Shown here: positions 25,605 through 32,578 of the stretch, one piece after another
Numbering within the stretch: the first letter of the stretch is position 1
How the letters are laid out: each line of letters opens with the position of its first letter
NCBI GenBank assembly: GCA_001724025.1
Contig: MEDJ01000019.1
Location: 30,359 to 94,358, forward strand
Reading direction: 5' to 3'
Length of the DNA: 64,000 nucleotides
From: Acidobacteria bacterium SCN 69-37
GTDB taxonomy: Bacteria > Acidobacteriota > Vicinamibacteria > Vicinamibacterales > SCN-69-37
Notes under the pieces: generated by a model
The model's database searches: none
What the model was told of the DNA's origin: nothing
Seen by the model: the letters and a program-made list of their open reading frames with translations, nothing else
Program-made: the position numbers and the translations under genes

Positions 25605-25611
25605 GGTGGAT

Positions 25612-26094
25612 ATGGCAGGTCTGCTCATTGGGGACGTGGCCGAGCGCACCGGCCTGACGGCGCCGACGATCCGATACTACGAGAGCATCGGATTACTGAA
25701 GGCAGCACCGCGCTCCGCGACGGGGTATCGACGTTATGCCGACACGACGGTCGAGGAACTGCGCTTCATCAAGAAAGCACAATCTCTCGGCTTCTCGCTC
25801 GAAGAGATCGGTGAGATTCTCAAGTTGAGCCGGGCGGGTGACACGCCATGCTCGCACGTGCTGGATCTTTCGCGACGACACCTCCAAGCGGTCCAGGAAC
25901 GAATCCAACAGCTCGCGCGGTTTCGCGATCAACTGGCGGCCGAGCTCGCCAAGTGGGACGGGAAGAAAGAGCCGACGTGTCGAGGACTGTGCCAGATCAT
26001 ATCGAGCGCCGAAGAGCGAGAGGCGGATGCTCCAAGCCTCGATTTGCACGCCAGGGATCTGCGGGCTGGGTCGCGACGGAAAGCACGTAGATAA
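25612..26094 (+). CDS. MerR-family heavy-metal regulator (unit 1)
   Basis: A 160-residue regulator. The N-terminal winged helix reads IGDVAERTGLTAPTIRYYES with IGLLKAAPRSATGYRRY; a dimer helix follows (LQAVQERIQQLARFRDQL). Metal-site Cys candidates are in GDTPCSHVLDLS and TCRGLCQII, the layout of the ZntR/CadR/PbrR-like group, not of Hg-MerR. It begins a few bases after a MerR-type promoter, so autoregulation is expected. The ATG at 25612 is used; a GTG at 25606 is also possible. The basic tail (RAGSRRKARR) is variable. It probably controls both the ATPase promoter at 22491 and its own. Confidence 0.85.
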   Translation: MAGLLIGDVAERTGLTAPTIRYYESIGLLKAAPRSATGYRRYADTTVEELRFIKKAQSLGFSLEEIGEILKLSRAGDTPCSHVLDLSRRHLQAVQERIQQLARFRDQLAAELAKWDGKKEPTCRGLCQIISSAEEREADAPSLDLHARDLRAGSRRKARR

Positions 26095-26115
26095 CGGTGT
26101 TCACGGAGACATCCA

Positions 26116-26505
26116 ATGCGTAGACCAGAATCGAGTCGCTCCCGAGCATTCGGACTTGCGGCGCTCGTTCTCACCGTCGCGGTCTCCGCGACCGCCTGTC
26201 AGCGGGATACGACTGCTTCGCCTCAGAGTACCGTGATCGCCTCGGCCCAACGCGCGCAGGCCAAACCAACGGAGATGCGGACAGTCACCGTTCCCGTGGA
26301 AGGCATGATCTGCATGGTGTGCGCGGGTAGCGTAAAAAACGCATTGAAGGCCGTCCACGGGGTTCAGAACGCGGAAGTGAATTTAGAAAAACGCTCCGCC
26401 ACTATCCAATTTGAGAATGGCACGGTCAGCGAGGATGACTTGACCCGCGTGATTACCAAACTTGGATACAAGGCAGGAGTGCCAAAGCCCGCGCAATCGC
26501 AGTGA
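26116..26505 (+). CDS. HMA-domain lipoprotein (unit 1)
   Basis: A 129-residue predicted lipoprotein: signal peptide ending in lipobox VSATAC (Cys about 28), a linker, then an HMA domain with VPVEGMICMVCAGSVKNAL (CMVC) and RVITKLGYKAG. It displays a soft-metal site in the periplasm. Its stop overlaps the GTG start of the CcdA-like permease (GTGA), a strong hint that lipoprotein and permease work together, in the manner of MerP and MerT. The unit 2 copy is at 42604. Confidence 0.85.
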   Translation: MRRPESSRSRAFGLAALVLTVAVSATACQRDTTASPQSTVIASAQRAQAKPTEMRTVTVPVEGMICMVCAGSVKNALKAVHGVQNAEVNLEKRSATIQFENGTVSEDDLTRVITKLGYKAGVPKPAQSQ

Positions 26506-27188
26506 TTCTCGAAGACTTCCTCCAAAGGTTTGGCGCGTGGCTGCCGCACGCGGGTGGAGCGGCAGTACTCGTGGCGATCGTGGCGGGTGTTCTGGCTAGC
26601 GCCGTCTGCCCGTGCACGCTACCAGTCGGGATCGGACTGGCCACTGCGGCTGGGGGAACCGAGAGTCAGGAGCGACGGAGCGGCCTCCTCGTTGCACTCG
26701 CGTTCTTCTTCGGGATCGTCGTCAACCTCACATTGCTGGGTGCCGTGGCTGGCCGGCTCGGTGCGATCCTCACTGAATCATTCGGCCGATACTGGGCACT
26801 CGGTATGGCGGTGTTCTCCCTGGCTGCGGCGCTGGTCGCATTCTGGGGCCCCCGGGTGAAGGTTCAGCGGCTCGCCGATTTGCGGCGACCAGGCATCAGC
26901 GGCGCCTTCGTCTATGGATTCATCTTCAGCCTCGGGACCTCGGCCGCTCCGCTGCTGGTGCTGTTGACTGTCGCCGCTGCCCAAGCCCGCGCTGAATACG
27001 GTCTACTGCTCGCCTTTGCTTTTGGTCTCGGGCGCGGGTTGCCCTTCCTTATCGTCGGTCTGTTCGCAGGACTGATCATGCGGTTCGCCTCGCTGGCCCG
27101 GTGGCGCCGTCCGTTGCAGATTGTGAGCGGATGCGCGCTGCTCACCGTGGCCGTGTACTACGTGCGGGCGTTCGCAACTCTGCTCTAA
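26502..27188 (+). CDS. CcdA/DsbD-like membrane protein with a CPC motif (unit 1)
   Basis: A 228-residue protein with six hydrophobic segments in the cytochrome-c-biogenesis/DsbD transmembrane family. The first core helix has SAVCPCTLPVG (Cys36, Cys38), where thiol-relay members have one Cys. The pseudo-symmetric helix 4, where CcdA and DsbD carry the partner Cys, reads SLGTSAAPLLVLL with Ser instead. A third Cys (SGCALL) is Gly in the unit 2 copy, so only CPC is conserved. That argues against a disulfide relay and for direct metal handling (inference). Translation is coupled to the HMA lipoprotein by a GTGA overlap. Intact copy; compare the broken one at 3612-4239. Confidence 0.82.
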   Translation: MILEDFLQRFGAWLPHAGGAAVLVAIVAGVLASAVCPCTLPVGIGLATAAGGTESQERRSGLLVALAFFFGIVVNLTLLGAVAGRLGAILTESFGRYWALGMAVFSLAAALVAFWGPRVKVQRLADLRRPGISGAFVYGFIFSLGTSAAPLLVLLTVAAAQARAEYGLLLAFAFGLGRGLPFLIVGLFAGLIMRFASLARWRRPLQIVSGCALLTVAVYYVRAFATLL

Positions 27189-27289
27189 CTCGACGAGTAC
27201 CAAGAAGCCGCTAGCCTTGGCTGCTGCGCAGACCGGGCGTGATCCAAGATAGAAGGGTGACCTACAGCAGAATCGGGGAGAGGACGACG

Positions 27290-27595
27290 ATGGCGGAACT
27301 GCCGATCGCTTGCACTTTGACGCCTGAAGCGCTCCGGACCCGTCGGGAGGGCCTGTTGATGGATCTCGTGGGGCGTGCCGTGCGCCGTGACGATCTCTCG
27401 AACGGTCTGCGTCTCGAGTTCGCACCTTCTGCTGAAACGCTGCACCTGATCGCTCGAGCCGTCGAGGCCGAACGTCACTGCTGCCGGTTCCTTCGATTTG
27501 CCATGACGGTGGAGCCCGATGGCGGACCGTTGTTCCTTGATCTCACCGGACCTCCTGGAACTCGAGACTTTATCAGCGCCTTGATCGAAGGGTGA
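27290..27595 (+). CDS. HCC-motif small cytoplasmic protein (copy 2)
   Basis: A 101-residue soluble protein matching the copies at 4324 and 44038. Cys8 (PIACTL), [13 protein letters not shown] (His63-Cys-Cys) and [20 protein letters not shown] are kept. Most substitutions lie in the poorly conserved loop 30-45. GGGGAGAGG precedes the ATG at 27290. Its TGA overlaps the ynfA GTG start. It follows the CcdA-like permease by about 100 bases, so it is probably part of the same transcript. Function unknown; an intracellular metal-binding or trafficking role is inferred from the motif and the constant neighbourhood. Confidence 0.78.
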   Translation: MAELPIACTLTPEALRTRREGLLMDLVGRAVRRDDLSNGLRLEFAPSAETLHLIARAVEAERHCCRFLRFAMTVEPDGGPLFLDLTGPPGTRDFISALIEG

Positions 27596-27924
27596 CTGCT
27601 AACGTCGCCATCTTCGTGATCGCCGCGTTCTTCGAGATCGCGGGTTGCTTCGCATTCTGGATGTCGCTTCGCCGTGGAGCGACGCCTGTAGTGGCAGTGC
27701 TGGGTGTAGTGTGCCTTATCGCCTTTGCGTTTGCGCTGACGCGCGTGGACTCGGTGTTCGCCGGACGAGCCTATGCGGCGTACGGCGGGATCTACATCGC
27801 TGCGTCGTTGGTTTGGCTTTGGTTGATTGAGGGACAAGCGCCCACGCGGACCGACCTGGCAGGAGCCGCTCTAGCGATCGCAGGAGCGGTGATCATCATC
27901 GGCTTCGCCGCGCGCGTTCGGTGA
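27592..27924 (+). CDS. YnfA/UPF0060 family small membrane protein (copy 2)
   Basis: A 110-residue four-helix membrane protein, closely similar to the copy at 4626 (EIAGCFAFW in helix 1, [21 protein letters not shown], and [10 protein letters not shown] before helix 4). The GTG start overlaps the HCC gene stop. It is the last gene of unit 1; copy B of the 148 bp repeat begins 16 bases after its stop, just as copy A follows the first ynfA. Confidence 0.8.
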   Translation: MTANVAIFVIAAFFEIAGCFAFWMSLRRGATPVVAVLGVVCLIAFAFALTRVDSVFAGRAYAAYGGIYIAASLVWLWLIEGQAPTRTDLAGAALAIAGAVIIIGFAARVR

Positions 27925-27940
27925 GCGCCGACGGCGCAAA

Positions 27941-28088
27941 GACTGTCCCCAAGATTGTCCCTGTGAGCCGCCAAAACAGGGCCTCCAGAGCCAACAGTAG
28001 CCAAGTAGTCCGATCGGAGAAGGTAAAGAAAGGGAAGGATTTACGAGGAAAATCGAGGTTGGTCGAGAGGCGGATTTCCGTTTAGCAA
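27941..28088 (-). repeat. ~148 bp terminal repeat, copy B
   Basis: Nearly identical to copy A (5004-5151) and in the same orientation, from GACTGTCCCC to the TTTAGCAA core. No tRNA sequence follows the core here (the next bases read GCCGCCCTACGCGG), so this copy is not at an intact or half tRNA. Two direct copies 23 kb apart would suit either the ends of one element or two insertions of related elements. Confidence 0.6.
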
Positions 28089-28285
28089 GCCGCCCTACGC
28101 GGCTCTCCGGAAGTCTTCGATTTGGCGCATCCAGCTGGTCAGTGGGTTCCATCTTCGTGGGAAAATCTGGGCCACCATCTCCAAGTTATTGATTCTAAAC
28201 GGCTGAAATCGCCAACCCACTCCGTAGATCGAACCGCTATGACCATGTGTCGTGTTACTGCTGCGGTGCGTCCGTTCTGCAGCGG
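28089..28285. other. Spacer between facing repeat copies B and C
   Basis: About 200 bases lie between two oppositely oriented terminal-repeat copies. I see no gene, RNA or strong structure. It may be residual target DNA between two insertions. Confidence 0.35.
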
Positions 28286-28433
28286 TTTGCTAAACGCCCA
28301 ATCAGCATTTCGGCCATCTCCGTTTTTCCTCGCAAATCCTTCTCTTCTCAGCGCATCGACCGACGCGCGAGTTGGCTGGCGTTGGCTCTGGGAGCGCTGT
28401 TTTTGGGCGCCGCAGGGACAATTTCAGGGACAG
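28286..28433 (+). repeat. ~148 bp terminal repeat, copy C (diverged, inverted)
   Basis: On the plus strand this reads TTTGCTAAACG at its start, TTCCTCGCAAATCCTTCTC and GTTGGCTCTGGG inside, and GGGACAATTTCAGGGACAG at the end, in the same order and spacing as the minus strands of copies A and B. It is clearly more diverged (about 60-65% by eye). It faces copy B across 200 bases and precedes operon beta. Confidence 0.55.
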
Positions 28434-28553
28434 CTTTGAGTTATTCCGAACGACGAGCGCAGTCGACCACGAGACGGCAAGCGGCCGGGTCGGCGGGACT
28501 ATGGGCGGCCTCGGTGATTTGACACGGCACCAACCGTCAAGCATCCTAGGAAT
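28434..28553. other. Leader region of operon beta
   Basis: The 120 bases before the Cys-rich protein gene hold no gene. I cannot point to a convincing promoter or to a MerR-type or ArsR-type dyad. If operon beta is controlled by the ECF sigma factor at 16684 or by a two-component system, the site may lie here. Confidence 0.3.
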
Positions 28554-28955
28554 GTGGTAAGGCTCGTCCATCAGCTCGCGGCGGTCGCCCTCAGCCTGGT
28601 GCTGGTCGGCGGCAACGCTGCCGTGTGCGCGGGCTGGGCTCCCACGCCGGAAGCGCGCATGGACTGCTGTGCCGACTCCGACTGCCCGATGCACAAGAGC
28701 GGCGCGTCGTACTCGACTGAGCACACCGTCACTCAGGCACAGGCAGACAGCTGTTGCGCCGCGTCTGAACACGAGAACTCCAGTCAATCGAATCCGACGT
28801 TTATCGTCTCGATCTCGAGTGCGGTATTGGGCACCGGCGTTGTGCTCCCAGCCACTATCCCAGCTCTCGTGCTGAGCGACGGCTGGCGAACCGCCGCACC
28901 GATTCCGGCACCACCCGTTCCGAAGCACGTTCTTCTCTCCGTCTTCCTCGTCTAG
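28554..28955 (+). CDS. Cys-rich secreted small protein (copy 2)
   Basis: A 133-residue protein starting at GTG, with a signal or anchor segment (LAAVALSLVLVGGNAAV) and the same Cys motifs as the copy at 14507: CAGW, TPEARMDCCADSDCPMH, TQAQADSCCAAS and the end VPKHVLLSVFLV. The middle (FIVSISSAVLGTGVVLPATI) is hydrophobic and may be a second membrane segment. In both operons the gene stands just upstream of the RND pump genes. The Cys clusters suggest soft-metal binding. No named family known to me. Confidence 0.68.
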   Translation: MVRLVHQLAAVALSLVLVGGNAAVCAGWAPTPEARMDCCADSDCPMHKSGASYSTEHTVTQAQADSCCAASEHENSSQSNPTFIVSISSAVLGTGVVLPATIPALVLSDGWRTAAPIPAPPVPKHVLLSVFLV

Positions 28956-29159
28956 CCACTGACAGTCGTCGTGTGTCTGCCCGCGAGTACTGCGGGCAAT
29001 GAGGACGCGCGTGTGCGCGTGTTCGTGACGAATGTTGTTGGCCATGATCACGCAACTTGTCGAGCATCCGCGTCAGCTGGAGCTTCGGCTCCAGCCGTGC
29101 CTCCGACAGCGACCGCGCGATTCGGATCGACAGAGAGAGACCTTGAAAGGCGAACGAGC

Positions 29160-30518
29160 ATGCGCACGAGTGTCATCATTTCGCTGTTCTGGATCGGTGC
29201 TGCGATGACGGCGAGGCCGGCCGCGGTGCACGCCGGTGCGGCGTCAGAACAGGCCCAACAGCCGCCGACCATCACGCACACTGAAGCGCACCCGACCGGA
29301 CCGCCCGTCACCCTCGCCGAGTTCCTTCAGGAAGCGCTCGACAAGAATCCCGAGCTGATTGCGCTTCGCGAGCAGCTTGGCGTCGTGCGGCAACGCCCGA
29401 TCCAGGAGCGCTTCCTCGCCGCGCCGATGGCCGAGGCGCAGGTGTGGCAGTGGCCGTTCAACTCGATCAATCCGGCGGACACGAACATGTACATGTTCAT
29501 GGTCACGCAGGATCTGCCGGGCCGGGGCAAGCGTCAGCTGCGTGCGGCCGTTGTGGAGAAGGACGTCGCGCTGGCCGAAAGCGACGTTGCCGTCCGGGCG
29601 CGCGAGGTCGTGAACCAGATCAAGCAGTCCTACGCCTCGCTGTACATCGCGCGCAAGGCCATCCAGGTGCACCTCGATAGCGTGGAGCTGCTGCGCCAGA
29701 TCGCAGACGTCTCCCAGGCGAAGTACACGACCGGGCGCATCTCACAACAGGACGTCCTCAAGCCGGTCGTTGAGCTGTCGCGATTGCACACCGACATCAT
29801 TAGGTTCGACGAGCAGGCGAAGCTGGCGAGCGCACGGTTGAACGTTCTGCTCAATCGCCCGCCTGAAACGCCGATCGGTCCACTGATCGAGCCACAGGAA
29901 GAAACGATTCTCCCGGCGACTTCGGACCTGCAGCGGCTGGCGATCGAGCGCCAACCGGAATTGCAGCGAGCCCGAGTCGAGATCGAGCGCGCTGAGGCGG
30001 AACTCGCGGTTGTCCGAAGCGACTACAAGCCGGACTTCACGGTGCAGGGCGGCTACATGTTGATGCCGCGCGGGACGGATGCGTGGATGGGCCGCATCGG
30101 CATTACGTGGCCCAAGGCGCCATGGTCGCGCGGCAGAATCGACGCGCGCGTGGCCGAGCAGACCGCCGCCATCCAGGCCGCCAAGGCTCGTGTGCAGGCC
30201 GCAGAAAACACGGTGCGCCTGGCGGTGCAGGACGCGTACGTGCGTGCGAGGTCGGCACAGGACCGCGCTGCGCTGTTGCGCACGACCATCAGGCCGCAGT
30301 CGCAGCAGACGCTCGAGGTCTCGCGTGTCGCGTATCAGACCGATCGCGTGGATTTCCAGGCGTTGATCGACAACCAGCGCGTGCTGCTGGACGTGAACCT
30401 GGACTACTTCCGCGCGCTGAGCGATTTCACACAGGCGCTGGCGGATCTCGAACGGGCGGTTGGCGCCGATCTGCCTGCTGGAACCACGGTGGCGGTGTTG
30501 GCGAAGGAAGGACAGTGA
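29160..30518 (+). CDS. Outer-membrane efflux channel, CusC/CzcC (TolC) family (operon beta)
   Basis: A 452-residue protein with signal peptide (about 1-25, ending VHAG) and outer-membrane efflux repeats: VTLAEFLQEALDKNPELIAL, then a region of long helices, and in the second half RLAIERQPELQRARVEIERA. GAAAGG lies upstream of the ATG at 29160. It begins operon beta's pump genes, in the order cusC, cusB-ytkA, ytkA, cusA, which differs from operon alpha where cusA comes first. Confidence 0.88.
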   Translation: MRTSVIISLFWIGAAMTARPAAVHAGAASEQAQQPPTITHTEAHPTGPPVTLAEFLQEALDKNPELIALREQLGVVRQRPIQERFLAAPMAEAQVWQWPFNSINPADTNMYMFMVTQDLPGRGKRQLRAAVVEKDVALAESDVAVRAREVVNQIKQSYASLYIARKAIQVHLDSVELLRQIADVSQAKYTTGRISQQDVLKPVVELSRLHTDIIRFDEQAKLASARLNVLLNRPPETPIGPLIEPQEETILPATSDLQRLAIERQPELQRARVEIERAEAELAVVRSDYKPDFTVQGGYMLMPRGTDAWMGRIGITWPKAPWSRGRIDARVAEQTAAIQAAKARVQAAENTVRLAVQDAYVRARSAQDRAALLRTTIRPQSQQTLEVSRVAYQTDRVDFQALIDNQRVLLDVNLDYFRALSDFTQALADLERAVGADLPAGTTVAVLAKEGQ

Positions 30519-30520
30519 CC

Positions 30521-32068
30521 ATGAGGCGCGTACTGTTGGCGTCCGCCGTCGTTGCCGTCGTGGTGCTCGTGCTTGCTGGGGCGATGTACGCGATTCGGGC
30601 GCGCATTACCCAGCCGCCACCCGCACAGAGCGATGCGCCCGGTCAGCCGCCGATGGCGGGCATGCCGGCCGACAGCATGCCGGCCAAGCCAGGCGAGCCG
30701 GCCGCGACGCCGCGAGGCGACGTCACGATCGACCCGCGTCGCCAGCAGCTGATCGGCGTCAGGACTGCGCCCGTCATGCACGAGCCGATGCAACACATGC
30801 TTCGTACCGTGGGCGTAGTCCGTTACAACGAAACGAGCCTCGCGGACATCAATCTCAGACTCGAGGGCTGGATTCGCGATCTGTACGTGGATTACACCGG
30901 CCAGCCGATTCAGAAGGGCCAGCCACTCTTCACGCTGTACAGCCCGGACCTCCTCGCGACGCAGCACGAATACCTGCTGGCGCTGAAGACCCGGGATCAG
31001 GTGCAGACCTCCGTGATTGCGGACGCCCGCGAGCGCGCAGAGCAAATCGTCGCGGCAGCCCGACAGCGTCTTGTGCTCTGGAATCTGCCAGGCGAGGAAA
31101 TCCAGGCGCTCGAGGAAAAGCGCCAGGCGCCAGATGTGGTCACGTTTCGATCGCCAGTCTCCGGGTTCGTGATCGAGAAACAGGCGCTTCAGGGCATGCA
31201 CGTGATGCCCGGCCAGATGCTCTACAAAGTGGCGAACCTCTCCACGGTCTGGGTCGAAGCGGACGTGTACGAGCAGGAGATGGGACTCGCGCGTGTGGGA
31301 CAGCGCGCGACCGTCACGCTCGACGCCTATCCGGGCGAGTCCTTCGACGGCCGCGCCATCTACATCTACCCCTTCGTGGAAGAGAACACTCGGACGGTCA
31401 AGGTGCGATTCCAATTCGCGAACCCGCGTGAGCGGTTGAAGCCGGGGATGTACGCGAACGTCGAGATGCAGGGCCGAGGTGCGATGGGGCTGACCGTGCC
31501 GTCGAACGCAGTCCTCGATTCGGGCACCGAGCAGGTCGTGTTCGTGGCACAGGGAGACGGCTATTTCGTCCCACGGCCGGTCAAGATCGGACGCCGTCTC
31601 GGGCAGCGCATCGAAATCGCGGAGGGCTTGAAGGAAGACGAGCAGGTCGCGACGGGTGCGACGTTCTTCCTCGATTCAGAAAGCCAACTCCGCGCCGGCC
31701 TGCAGAACTACGAGGCGCCGCAAGCCGGTCCTGCGGCGCCGGGCGCCGGTGCCGCAGCGCTCGACATTACGTTCCGATCGCAGCCGGATCCGCCGCGGAC
31801 TGGCGAAACGCTCTTCGAGGTGGCGGTCAAGGACGCCAAGGGTCAACTCGTGACGGATGCGGACGTGTCGGTGCAGTTGTTCATGCCGGCGATGCCGACG
31901 ATGAACATGCCGGCGATGCGGAACGAGGCGAAGCTGCCCCACGCCGGCGCCGGCGTGTACCGGGGTCCGGGGCAAGTGATGATGGCCGGCCGTTGGGATG
32001 TCACGGTGACGGTCAGCAAAGGTGGTCAACCACTCGGGCGGAAGCAGTTCGCCGTCGCCGCCCGATAG
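30521..32068 (+). CDS. RND periplasmic adaptor (CusB type) fused to a C-terminal YtkA-like domain
   Basis: A 515-residue membrane-fusion protein with an N-terminal anchor helix (VLLASAVVAVVVLVLAGAMY) and a Met-rich linker (PMAGMPADSMPAKPG). Next come CusB-type domains: IDPRRQQLIGVRTAPV, RTVGVVRYNETSLADI, the long helix with PDLLATQHEYLLALK, and GLVIEKxALxG-type strands. About 105 residues are added at the end: a YtkA-like domain with TFRSQPDPPRTGETLF and the cluster FMPAMPTMNMPAM. The first-module sequence and the Met-rich additions favour Cu(I) or Ag(I) as substrate. Starts two bases after the cusC stop. Confidence 0.9.
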   Translation: MRRVLLASAVVAVVVLVLAGAMYAIRARITQPPPAQSDAPGQPPMAGMPADSMPAKPGEPAATPRGDVTIDPRRQQLIGVRTAPVMHEPMQHMLRTVGVVRYNETSLADINLRLEGWIRDLYVDYTGQPIQKGQPLFTLYSPDLLATQHEYLLALKTRDQVQTSVIADARERAEQIVAAARQRLVLWNLPGEEIQALEEKRQAPDVVTFRSPVSGFVIEKQALQGMHVMPGQMLYKVANLSTVWVEADVYEQEMGLARVGQRATVTLDAYPGESFDGRAIYIYPFVEENTRTVKVRFQFANPRERLKPGMYANVEMQGRGAMGLTVPSNAVLDSGTEQVVFVAQGDGYFVPRPVKIGRRLGQRIEIAEGLKEDEQVATGATFFLDSESQLRAGLQNYEAPQAGPAAPGAGAAALDITFRSQPDPPRTGETLFEVAVKDAKGQLVTDADVSVQLFMPAMPTMNMPAMRNEAKLPHAGAGVYRGPGQVMMAGRWDVTVTVSKGGQPLGRKQFAVAAR

Positions 32069-32101
32069 CGAAGAGGCGAGAGCACACACAAAGGAGAAGA
32101 C

Positions 32102-32539
32102 ATGTCCAGCATCAGCAGCACACACACTCACGGCCGCGCACGAAGGCTCGTCTGCGCGGCCTCGCTCGCGGCGTTTGCACTCGCGGCCAGCGGCTTCGCA
32201 TTGGCGCAAGCACCGGCCGCGGGTCAGAAACCGACGGTCGACATCATGCTGACCAGCAGGCCGAGTCCGCCAAAGACCGGTGACAACACCTTCGAGGCGA
32301 TGGTCAAGGACGCGTCGGGAAAACCGATCACCGACGCCGAGGTCTCTGCCCTGTTCTACATGGAAAAGATGGGCAACATGCCGGAGATGAAGAACACCGT
32401 GGCCCTCAAGCACCAGAAGGAAGGGCGGTACGTCGGCACCGGGCAAGTGATGATGGCCGGCAAATGGGACGTCACGGTCAGCGTGAAGCGCGCCGGCAAG
32501 GAGATCGGATCGAAGAAGTTTCCTATCACCGCTCAGTGA
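32102..32539 (+). CDS. Stand-alone YtkA-like periplasmic protein
   Basis: A 145-residue secreted protein with a long signal peptide (about 1-36, ending LAQA) and one YtkA-like domain: DIMLTSRPSPPKTGDNTFEA, then YMEKMGNMPEM, a shorter Met cluster than in the fused versions, and MMAGKWDVTVSVKRAGKE. AAAGGAGAAG precedes the ATG. It sits between the adaptor and the pump genes and is probably a soluble copper carrier or buffer of the system. Confidence 0.78.
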   Translation: MSSISSTHTHGRARRLVCAASLAAFALAASGFALAQAPAAGQKPTVDIMLTSRPSPPKTGDNTFEAMVKDASGKPITDAEVSALFYMEKMGNMPEMKNTVALKHQKEGRYVGTGQVMMAGKWDVTVSVKRAGKEIGSKKFPITAQ

Positions 32540-32578
32540 GCATGGCGTGAGAGGAGCGGCTCGAGACGAGAGGGCGAG

